From Paenibacillus sp. RC67 (GTDB lineage Bacteria > Bacillota > Bacilli > Paenibacillales > NBRC-103111), in NCBI RefSeq assembly GCF_030020805.1, contig NZ_CP125098.1:7669501-7733500 (forward strand): a DNA stretch of 64,000 nucleotides, given 5' to 3'. The first letter of the stretch is position 1. Every line of letters starts with the position of its first letter. Below the pieces are notes generated by a model, which had not been told where the DNA came from, searched no databases, and saw only the letters and a program-made list of their open reading frames with translations. This document shows positions 1 to 7,923 of this stretch, piece by piece. The position numbers were made by a program, and so were the translations under genes.

Positions 1-71
1 CGCCATGCAATGAAGCGGCTCTAACCGAGCCTATGAACTGGGGAAAAGAGAACTATCCCCTCTTCGCTAGC

Positions 72-2204
72 TCACGCTCGAAGGGAATGCTTAACTGACT
101 GAAGCGGAAGTACAAAGCAGATACAAGCTCCCTGGCCCAGGCGGCTCTCCGCCCAGATCCGTCCCCCGTGGAATTCCACGATTTCTTTCGCGATTGCAAG
201 CCCGAGGCCGCTTCCTCCTTCGGCAGAATTGCGTGACTTGTCCTTTTTGTAGAAACGGTCGAATATGTATGGTAAATCTTCCGGATCAATCCCACTACCG
301 TTGTCCTGCACTCTCATAACAAGAGCCTGACCTTCGATGGCCATCTGCAGCTGAATAAAGCCTCCTACAGGTGTATGCTTAATAGCATTATAAATAATGT
401 TGGTCAGCACCTGATCTATCCTGTCTATGTCGATAAACACACTGCCGACTTTGTTACGTTCCTCGGGAGCTGGACTAGGAGCCTGTACACTGAAGCGCAA
501 GCCGGCATTTTTCACCTCAAGATCATAGCGATCGTTGTAAAAGCCCATGACGTCTTCAATAGTCATCTCCTGCATAGAGAAATCGATTTGCCTTGCCTCA
601 AGCTTGGACAGCTGAAACAGATCGGCAATGAGTCGATTCAAGCCGGTTATCCGGCCCAGAATGAGCCGCAAATACTTCTCCTGCTGATCGGGATCGACGA
701 CGACACGGTCAATCAATGCTTCTACATAGCCTTGAATCAGTGTCATCGGTGTTCCAAGATCATGAGAAATATTGCTGAGTAAATGCCTTCTGGAAGTTTC
801 CAATCGTCCCAAATCCTCATTCATCTTTTCCAGCCTGCGGTTGGACCGTTGAAGTTCTGCTGTGCGTTCTTTAATCCGGTGCTCCAGTCCCATATTCAGC
901 TCACGCAGCTGGCGGGATAATGTTTCCACGGAAGCAAAGGCTTTGAAAGATTTGAGGCTAATGATAAACGACGTCATAAAGATGAAGAAAAACAGCCCAA
1001 AAGATGATATGTCCCCCAAATGAGTCCACTGATTGTAATATAAAATATCCACTATAACCGTGAATGCGTACACAACCCCGCCTAGCAGCGCGAACCAAGC
1101 CCCTTCTCTGCCGCGCAGTAGAGCCCTGACGATCCCAGTCAGAACATAACCGCATGCCAGTATCGTAATCACTTGATAGGCCTGGGTCGTGAACGTAAAC
1201 TTTTCTGGAGGAAGCAGCGATACAGCCAAAGAAAACAAACCACCTGCCGCTTGTGTTCCGATAACAAAGGAACGCTTAATTTCCTGCGGATACAAAGATC
1301 TGCAGAACATGACCGCTAACGGCAAAGCAAGGTAAAAACAAAAGTATTCGGTACGCAAGCCGCATTCCCAGGGGATAAACGGGAAAATTTGCAGCGCGGC
1401 CCCTTCGCCGACGTACATCGCCCGAATACCGATAGCTATACAGAAAAGTGAGAAGTATAAGGACCCTCTTTCTTTAAAACGGATAAGGAAAAGCCCGAAA
1501 TGATACATTCCCATCAATAACAAGCTTCCTACCAACATCAAATCAAGGCCCATATGATTATTATGGCTTTTTGTCACCTCGGAAGCTTCCCCAAGTGTCA
1601 GTTCGCTCCATATACCCCCGACCCGGTGACTGTAGTTAGAAACCTGAAGCACGATATGCAGTGTCGAATCGGTTGGCTTATAATATATTACCTGAGGCTT
1701 GTACCCCGGACGTCCGCTTTCCTGGTTCGTGCCCACTTTGCCCGCTTTTGCTACTTTTTCACCATTAATCCATAGAATATAAGCGGTACGAATGGAGGGC
1801 AGATCGATCGCTAGAATACGATCCGTCGGCTCCGTCAACACCTTCAGGTGGAAGGTTGCATAGCCATTACCGGAGATCGCTTCCTCATTAACGAGGTGTC
1901 CGTTCCATGAACTGGGGAGTCGAAGCCAATCCGTTGCTTTATGTTCCTCTCCGTTAAGAGCAGCCTGGTCTGGATCAAGCAGCTGGTTCCAATAAAAATC
2001 CCAATCGCCATTCAACACCACACTGCCATCCTGGTCAAAGTCCCATCCTCTTAAATCCATAACTCCTTCCTCAGCAAGCGGAATCAATCGTTGACTTGTC
2101 TCTTCTTTGCTGCAACCGCTTAACAAAAGGATAGCAAAAATAACTGGAATCCATATATAATAGAGATATATTCTGGAAACGGAAATCACTTTCTTTCTAT
2201 ACAT
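72..2204 (-). CDS. 7TMR-DISM sensor histidine kinase
   Basis: Membrane sensor kinase of about 710 aa. A hydrophobic N-terminal segment ends in a lipobox-like LLLSGC. It is followed by an extracytoplasmic domain of about 190 aa that resembles the jelly-roll sensor of 7TMR-DISM receptors, then about seven membrane helices, a short coiled coil, a HisKA box (NISHDLGTPM, phospho-acceptor His) and an HATPase with N box (NAIKH), DNGSGI and GSGLGLAIAK. It should autophosphorylate in response to an external ligand, perhaps a carbohydrate. I prefer the ATG at 2204; a TTG at 2225 in the same frame is possible. The divergent regulator at 2308 is the likely partner. The ligand is unknown. Confidence 0.88.
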   Translation of the reverse strand: MYRKKVISVSRIYLYYIWIPVIFAILLLSGCSKEETSQRLIPLAEEGVMDLRGWDFDQDGSVVLNGDWDFYWNQLLDPDQAALNGEEHKATDWLRLPSSWNGHLVNEEAISGNGYATFHLKVLTEPTDRILAIDLPSIRTAYILWINGEKVAKAGKVGTNQESGRPGYKPQVIYYKPTDSTLHIVLQVSNYSHRVGGIWSELTLGEASEVTKSHNNHMGLDLMLVGSLLLMGMYHFGLFLIRFKERGSLYFSLFCIAIGIRAMYVGEGAALQIFPFIPWECGLRTEYFCFYLALPLAVMFCRSLYPQEIKRSFVIGTQAAGGLFSLAVSLLPPEKFTFTTQAYQVITILACGYVLTGIVRALLRGREGAWFALLGGVVYAFTVIVDILYYNQWTHLGDISSFGLFFFIFMTSFIISLKSFKAFASVETLSRQLRELNMGLEHRIKERTAELQRSNRRLEKMNEDLGRLETSRRHLLSNISHDLGTPMTLIQGYVEALIDRVVVDPDQQEKYLRLILGRITGLNRLIADLFQLSKLEARQIDFSMQEMTIEDVMGFYNDRYDLEVKNAGLRFSVQAPSPAPEERNKVGSVFIDIDRIDQVLTNIIYNAIKHTPVGGFIQLQMAIEGQALVMRVQDNGSGIDPEDLPYIFDRFYKKDKSRNSAEGGSGLGLAIAKEIVEFHGGRIWAESRLGQGACICFVLPLQSVKHSLRA

Positions 2205-2307
2205 TTTTCTCTCATCGTATCGCAATTTTCAATATTTGGGAACTAGTAGGATACAACAGGGGTCAGGAGATGAAGAGTGACAATGTCAGCTGAAAAAAAT
2301 TTTAATA

Positions 2308-2976
2308 GTGGACGACGAACCCGAAATTATTGAGCTCATTCGGTTATATTTGGCCAAGGAAGGCTATGAAGTGATAAGTACAGACAACGGTGCGAGCGCA
2401 ATGGATTATATGGAGCGCTTTAAGCCGGATATGGTGATTCTGGATATTTTGCTTCCGGGGATGGATGGCATTGAAATATGCAGACAGATTCGGAGGAATT
2501 ATGATATTCCGATATTGTTCATCAGCTGCAAAGGAGAAGATATGGATATTATTCTCGGACTAAGTATCGGCGGCGATGATTATGTGACCAAGCCATTCAG
2601 CCCAAGCCAGCTCGTCGCAAGAGTAAAGGCCCATTTGCGCCGCAAGCAGCTGCTGGACCAGCAAAAGGAAGATTCGCAGCAGCTCTCTTTTCCTGGACTC
2701 GAAATCGATCTGCTCAGCCGCAACGTATGGGTGAATGGAACTATTGCTCCTCTATCATCCAAGGAATTCGACCTGCTGGCGCTCATGGCTAAAAAGCCGA
2801 ACAAAGTGGTGCCTATAGAGCAGCTGTACAGAATGGCTTGGGGTGTAGACAGTAACGGCGATACCCGCACTCTTCTCGTACATATAAGCAATCTTCGCAA
2901 AAAAATTGAACCCAATCCGACCGAGCCGGTTTTTGTTCAGACGGTCCGCGGCGTGGGCTATAAATTCACCTGCTAG
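2308..2976 (+). CDS. OmpR/PhoB-family response regulator, N-terminus disrupted
   Basis: DNA-binding response regulator: receiver domain (DDEPE acidic pair, phospho-acceptor Asp in VILDILLPGMDG, Lys in VTKPF) followed by a winged-helix effector domain ending VRGVGYKF. It most likely takes phosphate from the divergent kinase at 72-2204. The longest open frame starts at GTG 2308, inside the first beta strand, which would remove the usual KILIV. An ATG at 2283 with an AGGAGA site upstream reads MSAEK and then leaves frame at a run of seven A (2292-2298). One A fewer would give MSAEKILIVDDEPE, a perfect family N-terminus. So the true gene probably starts at 2283 with a one-base shift, a sequencing error or slippage. 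Confidence 0.85.
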   Translation: MDDEPEIIELIRLYLAKEGYEVISTDNGASAMDYMERFKPDMVILDILLPGMDGIEICRQIRRNYDIPILFISCKGEDMDIILGLSIGGDDYVTKPFSPSQLVARVKAHLRRKQLLDQQKEDSQQLSFPGLEIDLLSRNVWVNGTIAPLSSKEFDLLALMAKKPNKVVPIEQLYRMAWGVDSNGDTRTLLVHISNLRKKIEPNPTEPVFVQTVRGVGYKFTC

Positions 2977-2995
2977 GCACGTAAATGATAATAAG

Positions 2996-3045
2996 AAGGG
3001 CCGCCTCGTAAGATCCTTATGTGATCTTACGGGACAGCCCTTTTT
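2996..3045. terminator. Bidirectional terminator
   Basis: The arms CGTAAGATC (3007-3015) and GATCTTACG (3023-3031) are perfect, with an outer AAGGGC/GCCCTT pair and a T run at 3041-3045. It separates the converging regulator (ends 2976) and CNNM exporter (ends 3052). Confidence 0.8.
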
Positions 3046-3051
3046 GTTCAG

Positions 3052-4374
3052 TTATGCAGTTAACGTTTCTACTGACAGCTTCTTGACGATAATCCGTGAA
3101 ACCCTGAGCTCATCCGTGTCTTCTACAATAAACTCAAATTGATCGGCATAGGCGATCTTCTGGCCTTTCTTAGGCGGGATCTCAATATGAGAGTAAACCC
3201 AGCCACCAATGGTATCATAATCCTCGGTATCGATCTCGATACCAAACCGGTCATTGACCTCGTCAATAAGCATGCGGCCGTCGATAGAAAAGGTTCTTTC
3301 GTCTTTTTGTTCCAGCATCGGACGTTCATCTGTATCAAATTCATCCTGAATTTCACCGACGATTTCCTCAATGATATCCTCGAGTGTCACCATACCCGAA
3401 GTACCACCATATTCGTCGATCAGCAGAGCAATTTGTGCTCTCTTCTTCTGCATCATCTTTAGCAGGTTGCTGATCGGCATCGATTCAGGCACTTTGGTAA
3501 TAGGACGAATGACTTTACGAATGTCCGCGCTGTTGGCGTTGGCCTTCAATAAATCTTTTATATGGACAAACCCGATAATGTTATCTTTATCCGGATCACA
3601 AACCGGGTAACGTGTTCGCATCTCGTCTAGCGCAATTTTCATATTCTCTTCAAACGACAAATGGATGTATAAGCAACCCATATCCGTACGAGGGATCATA
3701 ATTTCACGCGCATTCGTTTCGGTAAATTCAAATATATTATCAACCAGCGTAAGCTCGGTATTGTCGATTAAACCGTTCTTATGGCTTTCCTTCATCAGTA
3801 CGCGAATCTCTTCTTCCGTGTGAGCCGTATCGTGCTCGGAACCAACTTCAATGCCCGCTTTACGAAGCATCCAGTTGGAGATCGTGTTCAGCAACCAGTT
3901 AAACGGAAACATAATTTTATAAAATAAAATCATAGGTCCGGCAGACATCATTGTAATCTGCTCCGGCTTGCGAATAGCGTAGGTCTTGGGAAATTGCTCA
4001 CCCAAAGTAATGTGCAGTGTAGTAATAACAGAAAAAGAAATGATGAAAGAAATCGTATGAATCAATGTATCGTTCAAGCCGATATCCTTGAGCAAAGGCT
4101 CAATCATTCTTGAAACGGTCGGTTCCCCAACCCAACCTAAAGCTAGTGACGCTAATGTGATACCTAACTGGCACGCGGAAAGATAAGCATTCAAGTTACT
4201 TGTAATTTTTTGTGCAAACTTGGCGCTTGTATTTCCATCCTTGGCCAACGTTTCAATCCTGCTGTTACGAACCTTAACCATCGCAAATTCTACAGCGACA
4301 AAAAATCCATTCAATAAGATCAAAACAAGAATCAAAACAAGATTCCACAATAAAGGTAACGGGTCACTACTCAA
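3052..4374 (-). CDS. HlyC/CorC (CNNM)-family membrane protein, probable metal ion exporter
   Basis: Protein of 440 aa with the standard order for the family: an N-terminal DUF21 domain with about four membrane helices (LNGFFVAVEFAMVK near the start), two CBS domains (about 205-330; DEYGGTSGMVTLEDIIEEIVGEIQDE spans the second) and a C-terminal CorC_HlyC domain (about 350-430). In Bacillus subtilis relatives such as MpfA act in magnesium efflux; 'hemolysin' is a legacy name. The start is TTG at 4374, preceded on the minus strand by GAGGGGATAGGGAATTA. The 5' leader holds a short inverted repeat (CTATCC/GGATAG). A sigma-A-like promoter lies at 4463-4491. Substrate is not provable from sequence. 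Confidence 0.88.
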   Translation of the reverse strand: MSSDPLPLLWNLVLILVLILLNGFFVAVEFAMVKVRNSRIETLAKDGNTSAKFAQKITSNLNAYLSACQLGITLASLALGWVGEPTVSRMIEPLLKDIGLNDTLIHTISFIISFSVITTLHITLGEQFPKTYAIRKPEQITMMSAGPMILFYKIMFPFNWLLNTISNWMLRKAGIEVGSEHDTAHTEEEIRVLMKESHKNGLIDNTELTLVDNIFEFTETNAREIMIPRTDMGCLYIHLSFEENMKIALDEMRTRYPVCDPDKDNIIGFVHIKDLLKANANSADIRKVIRPITKVPESMPISNLLKMMQKKRAQIALLIDEYGGTSGMVTLEDIIEEIVGEIQDEFDTDERPMLEQKDERTFSIDGRMLIDEVNDRFGIEIDTEDYDTIGGWVYSHIEIPPKKGQKIAYADQFEFIVEDTDELRVSRIIVKKLSVETLTA

Positions 4375-4462
4375 TAATTCCCTATCCCCTCGGTGAGGCG
4401 GATAGGTACACCTCCCTTAAAAACGATTATTTTTAGAACAAACATAAGTAACACTTATATAT

Positions 4463-4491
4463 ATTATATCGCAAATAAAGCTCGGTTCCAA
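4463..4491 (-). promoter_or_regulatory. Sigma-A-like promoter for the CNNM gene
   Basis: On the minus strand TTGGAA (4486-4491), a 17-bp spacer and TATAAT (4463-4468). It predicts an RNA start near 4456 and a leader of about 80 nt. The remainder of the 393-bp gap 4375-4767 is AT-rich; I saw no further gene in it. Confidence 0.6.
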
Positions 4492-4767
4492 GGAACGGCT
4501 TGCCGATATACACCGCTATATCTAGAGATAAGGAGTAAAAAGTATAGGGATACAAACTATTTTCTAACAATTTTGAGCCGATTTGGACCGTTTTCGCCTT
4601 CTGTTACGGTTTCGATGACATACATAAATGATGCTGATAGGTCTCATATTATACAAAAGAGCAATAATTTTGATTTCCTTGTTCTCTTCGTTTGGAACCG
4701 AGTGTGTTTATTTGCGAATGTGTACGAACGAATAGTAAAGATCAAGTCAATCAAAACGGAGGAATGT

Positions 4768-5748
4768 ATGAGCAGCAGTTGGATTCAAATGATGAAGCAA
4801 GGCAATACGTCATCCGCAACCGCGGCATTAGGTAATGCAGGGATTGCGATTTTGAAGGGCATTGCTGCAGCTATGAGCGGCAGTGGCGCCATGTTTGCCT
4901 CAGCTATGCACTCGATTGCGGATGCAATAAATCAAGGATTTGTTTTTGCAGGCAGCGTTCTGGCGGAACGAAAGCCGACCCAGCGCTTTCCTACGGGTTT
5001 CGGACGAGTTATCAATATATTTTGTATGATTGCGGTTATAGTCGTTACTCTCATGGCTTACGAAACGATCAAGGAAGGCATCCATCTGCTGTCGCATCCA
5101 ACAGCCGCGCACAGCTTCTGGTTGAATTTCATCGTACTGGCTATCTCTATCGCTGTAGACGGAGCCGTACTCATAAAAGCCATGAAAGAAATTGTACATG
5201 AAACGAGAGTTTCTGCACAGAGGGTGGGAATTATTGCTGCTGCCTTCAAAAATGTCGGCCGTGCGGCCCCTCCGACCCGCCTTGTGTTTTATGAAGATAT
5301 TGTCGCTACATCCGGCGCCCTGCTTGCTCTTATCGCGGTTATTTTGACTCAGTTTACGAATTTTAAAATATTTGACGGTATCGCTACCATTTTTATAGGC
5401 ATTTTAATGGTTGGAGTGGCATTTAAAGTCGGTTATGACAATATGGTCGGTCTGATCGGAGTAGCCGCCCCGATAGAGGTGGAATCCAAGGTTGCGGCAA
5501 CAATAATGGCTGATCAAGATGTGACCGATATCAACAGGCTGCGGGTCATTCAAGAAGGCAGAACCTACCATGTAGAGGGATATATCGAGCTTCGCAAAGG
5601 GCTTACCTTGGCTGATGCCGACGATATCAAATTTCGGGTTCGTGACCAGCTGCTGGCCGATACCGATATCTCAGATGTCATTCTGGGGATTATTGAGGAT
5701 AATGGAGTCGAAGATTGGAAGGGCTTAATAACGGAGCAAATTCCGTAA
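4768..5748 (+). CDS. Cation diffusion facilitator family transporter
   Basis: Divalent cation/proton antiporter of 326 aa in the cytoplasmic membrane. The start ATG at 4768 follows GGAGG at 4758-4762; the open frame runs further upstream but that part has no family features. The membrane domain carries the metal-site signature HSIADAIN near residue 47, then further helices. The cytoplasmic C-terminal domain (about 235-326) has the CDF ferredoxin-like pattern ending in a conserved-looking acidic segment. It belongs to the subgroup related to B. subtilis YdbO rather than CzcD. It lies divergent from the CNNM exporter, so two metal exporters are back to back; whether they share a signal is inference. 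Confidence 0.85.
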   Translation: MSSSWIQMMKQGNTSSATAALGNAGIAILKGIAAAMSGSGAMFASAMHSIADAINQGFVFAGSVLAERKPTQRFPTGFGRVINIFCMIAVIVVTLMAYETIKEGIHLLSHPTAAHSFWLNFIVLAISIAVDGAVLIKAMKEIVHETRVSAQRVGIIAAAFKNVGRAAPPTRLVFYEDIVATSGALLALIAVILTQFTNFKIFDGIATIFIGILMVGVAFKVGYDNMVGLIGVAAPIEVESKVAATIMADQDVTDINRLRVIQEGRTYHVEGYIELRKGLTLADADDIKFRVRDQLLADTDISDVILGIIEDNGVEDWKGLITEQIP

Positions 5749-5833
5749 AAGTGAGGCCATTCTCTGAGGCTTATTCCAATACTTTCGGGGGAACCCGCGA
5801 TTAATAACAGGATACTGCTGCACATAACTACAC

Positions 5834-5870
5834 AAAAAAGCCGGTCAACCCAAGGTTGATCCGGTTTTTT
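5834..5870. terminator. Bidirectional terminator
   Basis: Arms CCGGTCAACC and GGTTGATCCGG around CAA, flanked by A6 on one side and T6 on the other, so it can stop both the transporter gene (plus) and rluF (minus). Confidence 0.88.
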
Positions 5871-5897
5871 CATGCTCCGAACGAGAGCTTACAACTT

Positions 5898-6599
5898 CTA
5901 TTTGCGCTCATGAACAATGCTTTTCAACAGCTCGTTCATTTCTTGATCTGTCAAATCACGCCATTTGCCCACTGGCAGCGAGCCGAGCTCAACGTTCATG
6001 ATCCTAACCCGTTTCAAGCGTCGTACCTCGTAACCGAACGCGCTGCACATTCTGCGAATTTGTCGATTCAGACCTTGAGTCAAAATAAGGCGAAATATCC
6101 TTTCACCCTGCTTAAAAACTTGACACGGTTTGGTCATCGTGCCCAAAATACGGACGCCGCTCGCCATGCCTTGCAAAAACATCGGCGTAATTGGTTTATC
6201 CACCGTCACGATATATTCCTTCTCATGGTTGTTTTCCGCACGCAATATTTTGTTCACGATATCCCCGTCGTTGGTAAGTAAAATCAGCCCCTCCGAATCT
6301 TTATCCAGACGGCCGATCGGAAATATGCGCTCTTTGTGGCCTACAAAGTCTACTATATTGCCTCTTACATGCTGCTCCGTCGTGCTTGTAATGCCTACCG
6401 GCTTGTTCAGGGCGATATAGACCCCTCTCTTCTTGGCGCTGATCGGCCTGCCGTCCACTCGGACCTCATCGCCCTCTTCCACCTGGCTTCCCAATTCCGC
6501 CCGCTTCCCGTTAATGGTTATACGCCCGGCATCCACCAGTTTGTCGACCTCACGCCGTGAGCAGAAGCCTGTCTCGCTAATGTACTTGTTAATCCTCAT
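5898..6599 (-). CDS. rluF: 23S rRNA pseudouridine synthase RluF
   Basis: Pseudouridine synthase of 233 aa acting on 23S rRNA (position 2604 in E. coli numbering for RluF). An N-terminal S4 RNA-binding domain ([19 protein letters not shown], about 1-60) is followed by the RluB/E/F/RsuA catalytic domain with [17 protein letters not shown] (about 98-114), whose Asp is the family nucleophile, and a C-terminal part with [13 protein letters not shown] typical of the RluF branch. The length fits the family. It stands alone, convergent with the CDF gene. A sister assignment (RluB-like) is possible but the NRQIRRM pattern favours RluF. Confidence 0.9.
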   Translation of the reverse strand: MRINKYISETGFCSRREVDKLVDAGRITINGKRAELGSQVEEGDEVRVDGRPISAKKRGVYIALNKPVGITSTTEQHVRGNIVDFVGHKERIFPIGRLDKDSEGLILLTNDGDIVNKILRAENNHEKEYIVTVDKPITPMFLQGMASGVRILGTMTKPCQVFKQGERIFRLILTQGLNRQIRRMCSAFGYEVRRLKRVRIMNVELGSLPVGKWRDLTDQEMNELLKSIVHERK

Positions 6600-6693
6600 C
6601 TATCGTCACTCCACTTAGATTCATTCAACTGCCTGTATTATAACACGGTCTGTCATTGTTCAACAAAAAATAGGAATGTTCTGCGTTTAGCCA

Positions 6694-6722
6694 TTTACAT
6701 AAAATACCTGATTAGGTACGAT
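6694..6722 (+). promoter_or_regulatory. Sigma-A-like promoter with inverted repeat in its spacer
   Basis: TTTACA (6694-6699), 17 bp, TACGAT (6717-6722). The spacer contains TACCT-GATT-AGGTA, an inverted repeat that would put a repressor across the polymerase site. It serves the membrane protein gene at 6782. Confidence 0.5.
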
Positions 6723-6781
6723 AGACCCATGACTTAAGTTTGATCTCGACAAAAATAAATAGGAAAGCAGGGGGATATTTA

Positions 6782-7183
6782 TTGTTATCTAGTATGACGT
6801 ACCCAGCCAAAACCGTATTTTTTTTCAGTCTGTACATGTTTGTACTCAGCTTAGTCCTGTTGGTCGTACCAGGGTTGCTGGCACCGCTGCTTGGCTATAC
6901 ATCAGAGAGCGAAATTTGGATTCGTGTTGTGGGCATGTTCCTCCTCTTTCTTGCCTTTGACTATTGCGCATCGGCGCTGGAAGGCATGACACGATTCTTT
7001 TATTTGACCGTTTATACCCGAGCATCAATCATCATCTTCATGACCACCTTCGTCCTGCTGGGGATGCTGAAGCCGATCTTCGTCGCGCTGAGCCTCATCG
7101 ACTTAAGCGGGGCTATCTGGACGCTAACCGCCCTGCGAGCCGCCAAAAAACACCGCAAAAAGACAACAGTACATGCCGCATAA
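6782..7183 (+). CDS. Small membrane protein of unknown function, about four helices
   Basis: A 133-aa, very hydrophobic protein with about four membrane helices and a basic tail (AAKKHRKKT). The TTG at 6782 is chosen because AGGGGG lies seven bases before it; the open frame begins at 6740 but with no ribosome site. I do not recognise the family; the layout resembles small integral proteins often annotated only as hypothetical membrane proteins. It has its own promoter and precedes a hypothetical gene by 127 bp. No function is proposed. Confidence 0.65.
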   Translation: MLSSMTYPAKTVFFFSLYMFVLSLVLLVVPGLLAPLLGYTSESEIWIRVVGMFLLFLAFDYCASALEGMTRFFYLTVYTRASIIIFMTTFVLLGMLKPIFVALSLIDLSGAIWTLTALRAAKKHRKKTTVHAA

Positions 7184-7310
7184 TTTAATAAAAGAACCAG
7201 ATACCGATTCAAAGCCCCGAGAGCAGGGTAATAGAAACTACCCGATTCCCGGGATGCCTGACTTCGGTCGCGGGTATTCCCACACAACTATTATAAGGAG
7301 TGTGAAGGCA

Positions 7311-7769
7311 ATGACACGCAAGAAGCAGATGCATTTGATAACGCGCCCCTTCTCCCATGTGCACAATATACTGACGGCTTTAGGATTCACAGAAAGAACG
7401 CAGCGTGACGGCTGCGTGTATGAACTCACTTTCCGCGACCCTATCACGTTGCAGGATTATTTGTATCAACTACCGACGAAGACTGCTAGCAACGGCCTGA
7501 CGATTGTTCATCTTCATAAGGCTTGCTTCAGGGACAAAGTGGAGATTCCGCTCAGCGCCATAGAAGCAGCTACCCAAATGATGGCTGAGGTTGAACAGTA
7601 CTTGTCCAGCCATGTACCGAAACCGTCCAGCGCACCGATTGATGAAACCATGAACGGCCGTATGGCTAATACCGAGGAGGAAGTAAAGAAGCTCGGCAAA
7701 GAAATGGCCAGCATGCCTACTAACTCCCAGGTGATGGAGAACGGTATGGTGCCAGACCCCATACAATAG
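7311..7769 (+). CDS. Hypothetical cytoplasmic protein
   Basis: A 152-aa protein starting at ATG 7311, behind AAGGAG at 7296-7301. The N-terminal 90 residues look folded and mixed alpha/beta (HLITRPFSHVHNILTALGF; TIVHLHKACF), and the C-terminal third is hydrophilic with an acidic-basic helix (NTEEEVKKLGKEMASM). No recognised domain, signal peptide or catalytic motif. The 127-bp gap before it holds short GC-rich inverted segments (GGGTA/TACCC) without a T run. A strong terminator follows. Function unknown. Confidence 0.65.
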   Translation: MTRKKQMHLITRPFSHVHNILTALGFTERTQRDGCVYELTFRDPITLQDYLYQLPTKTASNGLTIVHLHKACFRDKVEIPLSAIEAATQMMAEVEQYLSSHVPKPSSAPIDETMNGRMANTEEEVKKLGKEMASMPTNSQVMENGMVPDPIQ

Positions 7770-7790
7770 TACGATCTATAGTGACCTATC

Positions 7791-7838
7791 AAAGAACCCC
7801 GGCAGCTGCGGTACCAGAGCCTATCGGGGTTCTTTGGC
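7791..7838 (+). terminator. Terminator after hypothetical gene
   Basis: AAAGAACCCC (7791-7800) pairs exactly with GGGGTTCTTT (7826-7835); the arm itself supplies the T-rich tail. Confidence 0.75.
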
Positions 7839-7923
7839 GTGCAGAAAAACGGACAGCCCCGCGAATACATTAATAGGCGACATATTGTACTGTGCAAAAG
7901 TTATTGTAGTGAGGGGTTAACTT

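Noticed and set aside
4458-4485. Similarity of ATTATATCGCAAAT to the 3' end of the 151-nt element
   Set aside because: Only about 12 bases match, and they are explained by a sigma-A promoter on the minus strand.
4393-4767. Upstream extension of the CDF transporter frame
   Set aside because: The frame stays open but the sequence is AT-rich, lacks family features and a ribosome site; GGAGG before ATG 4768 decides the start.
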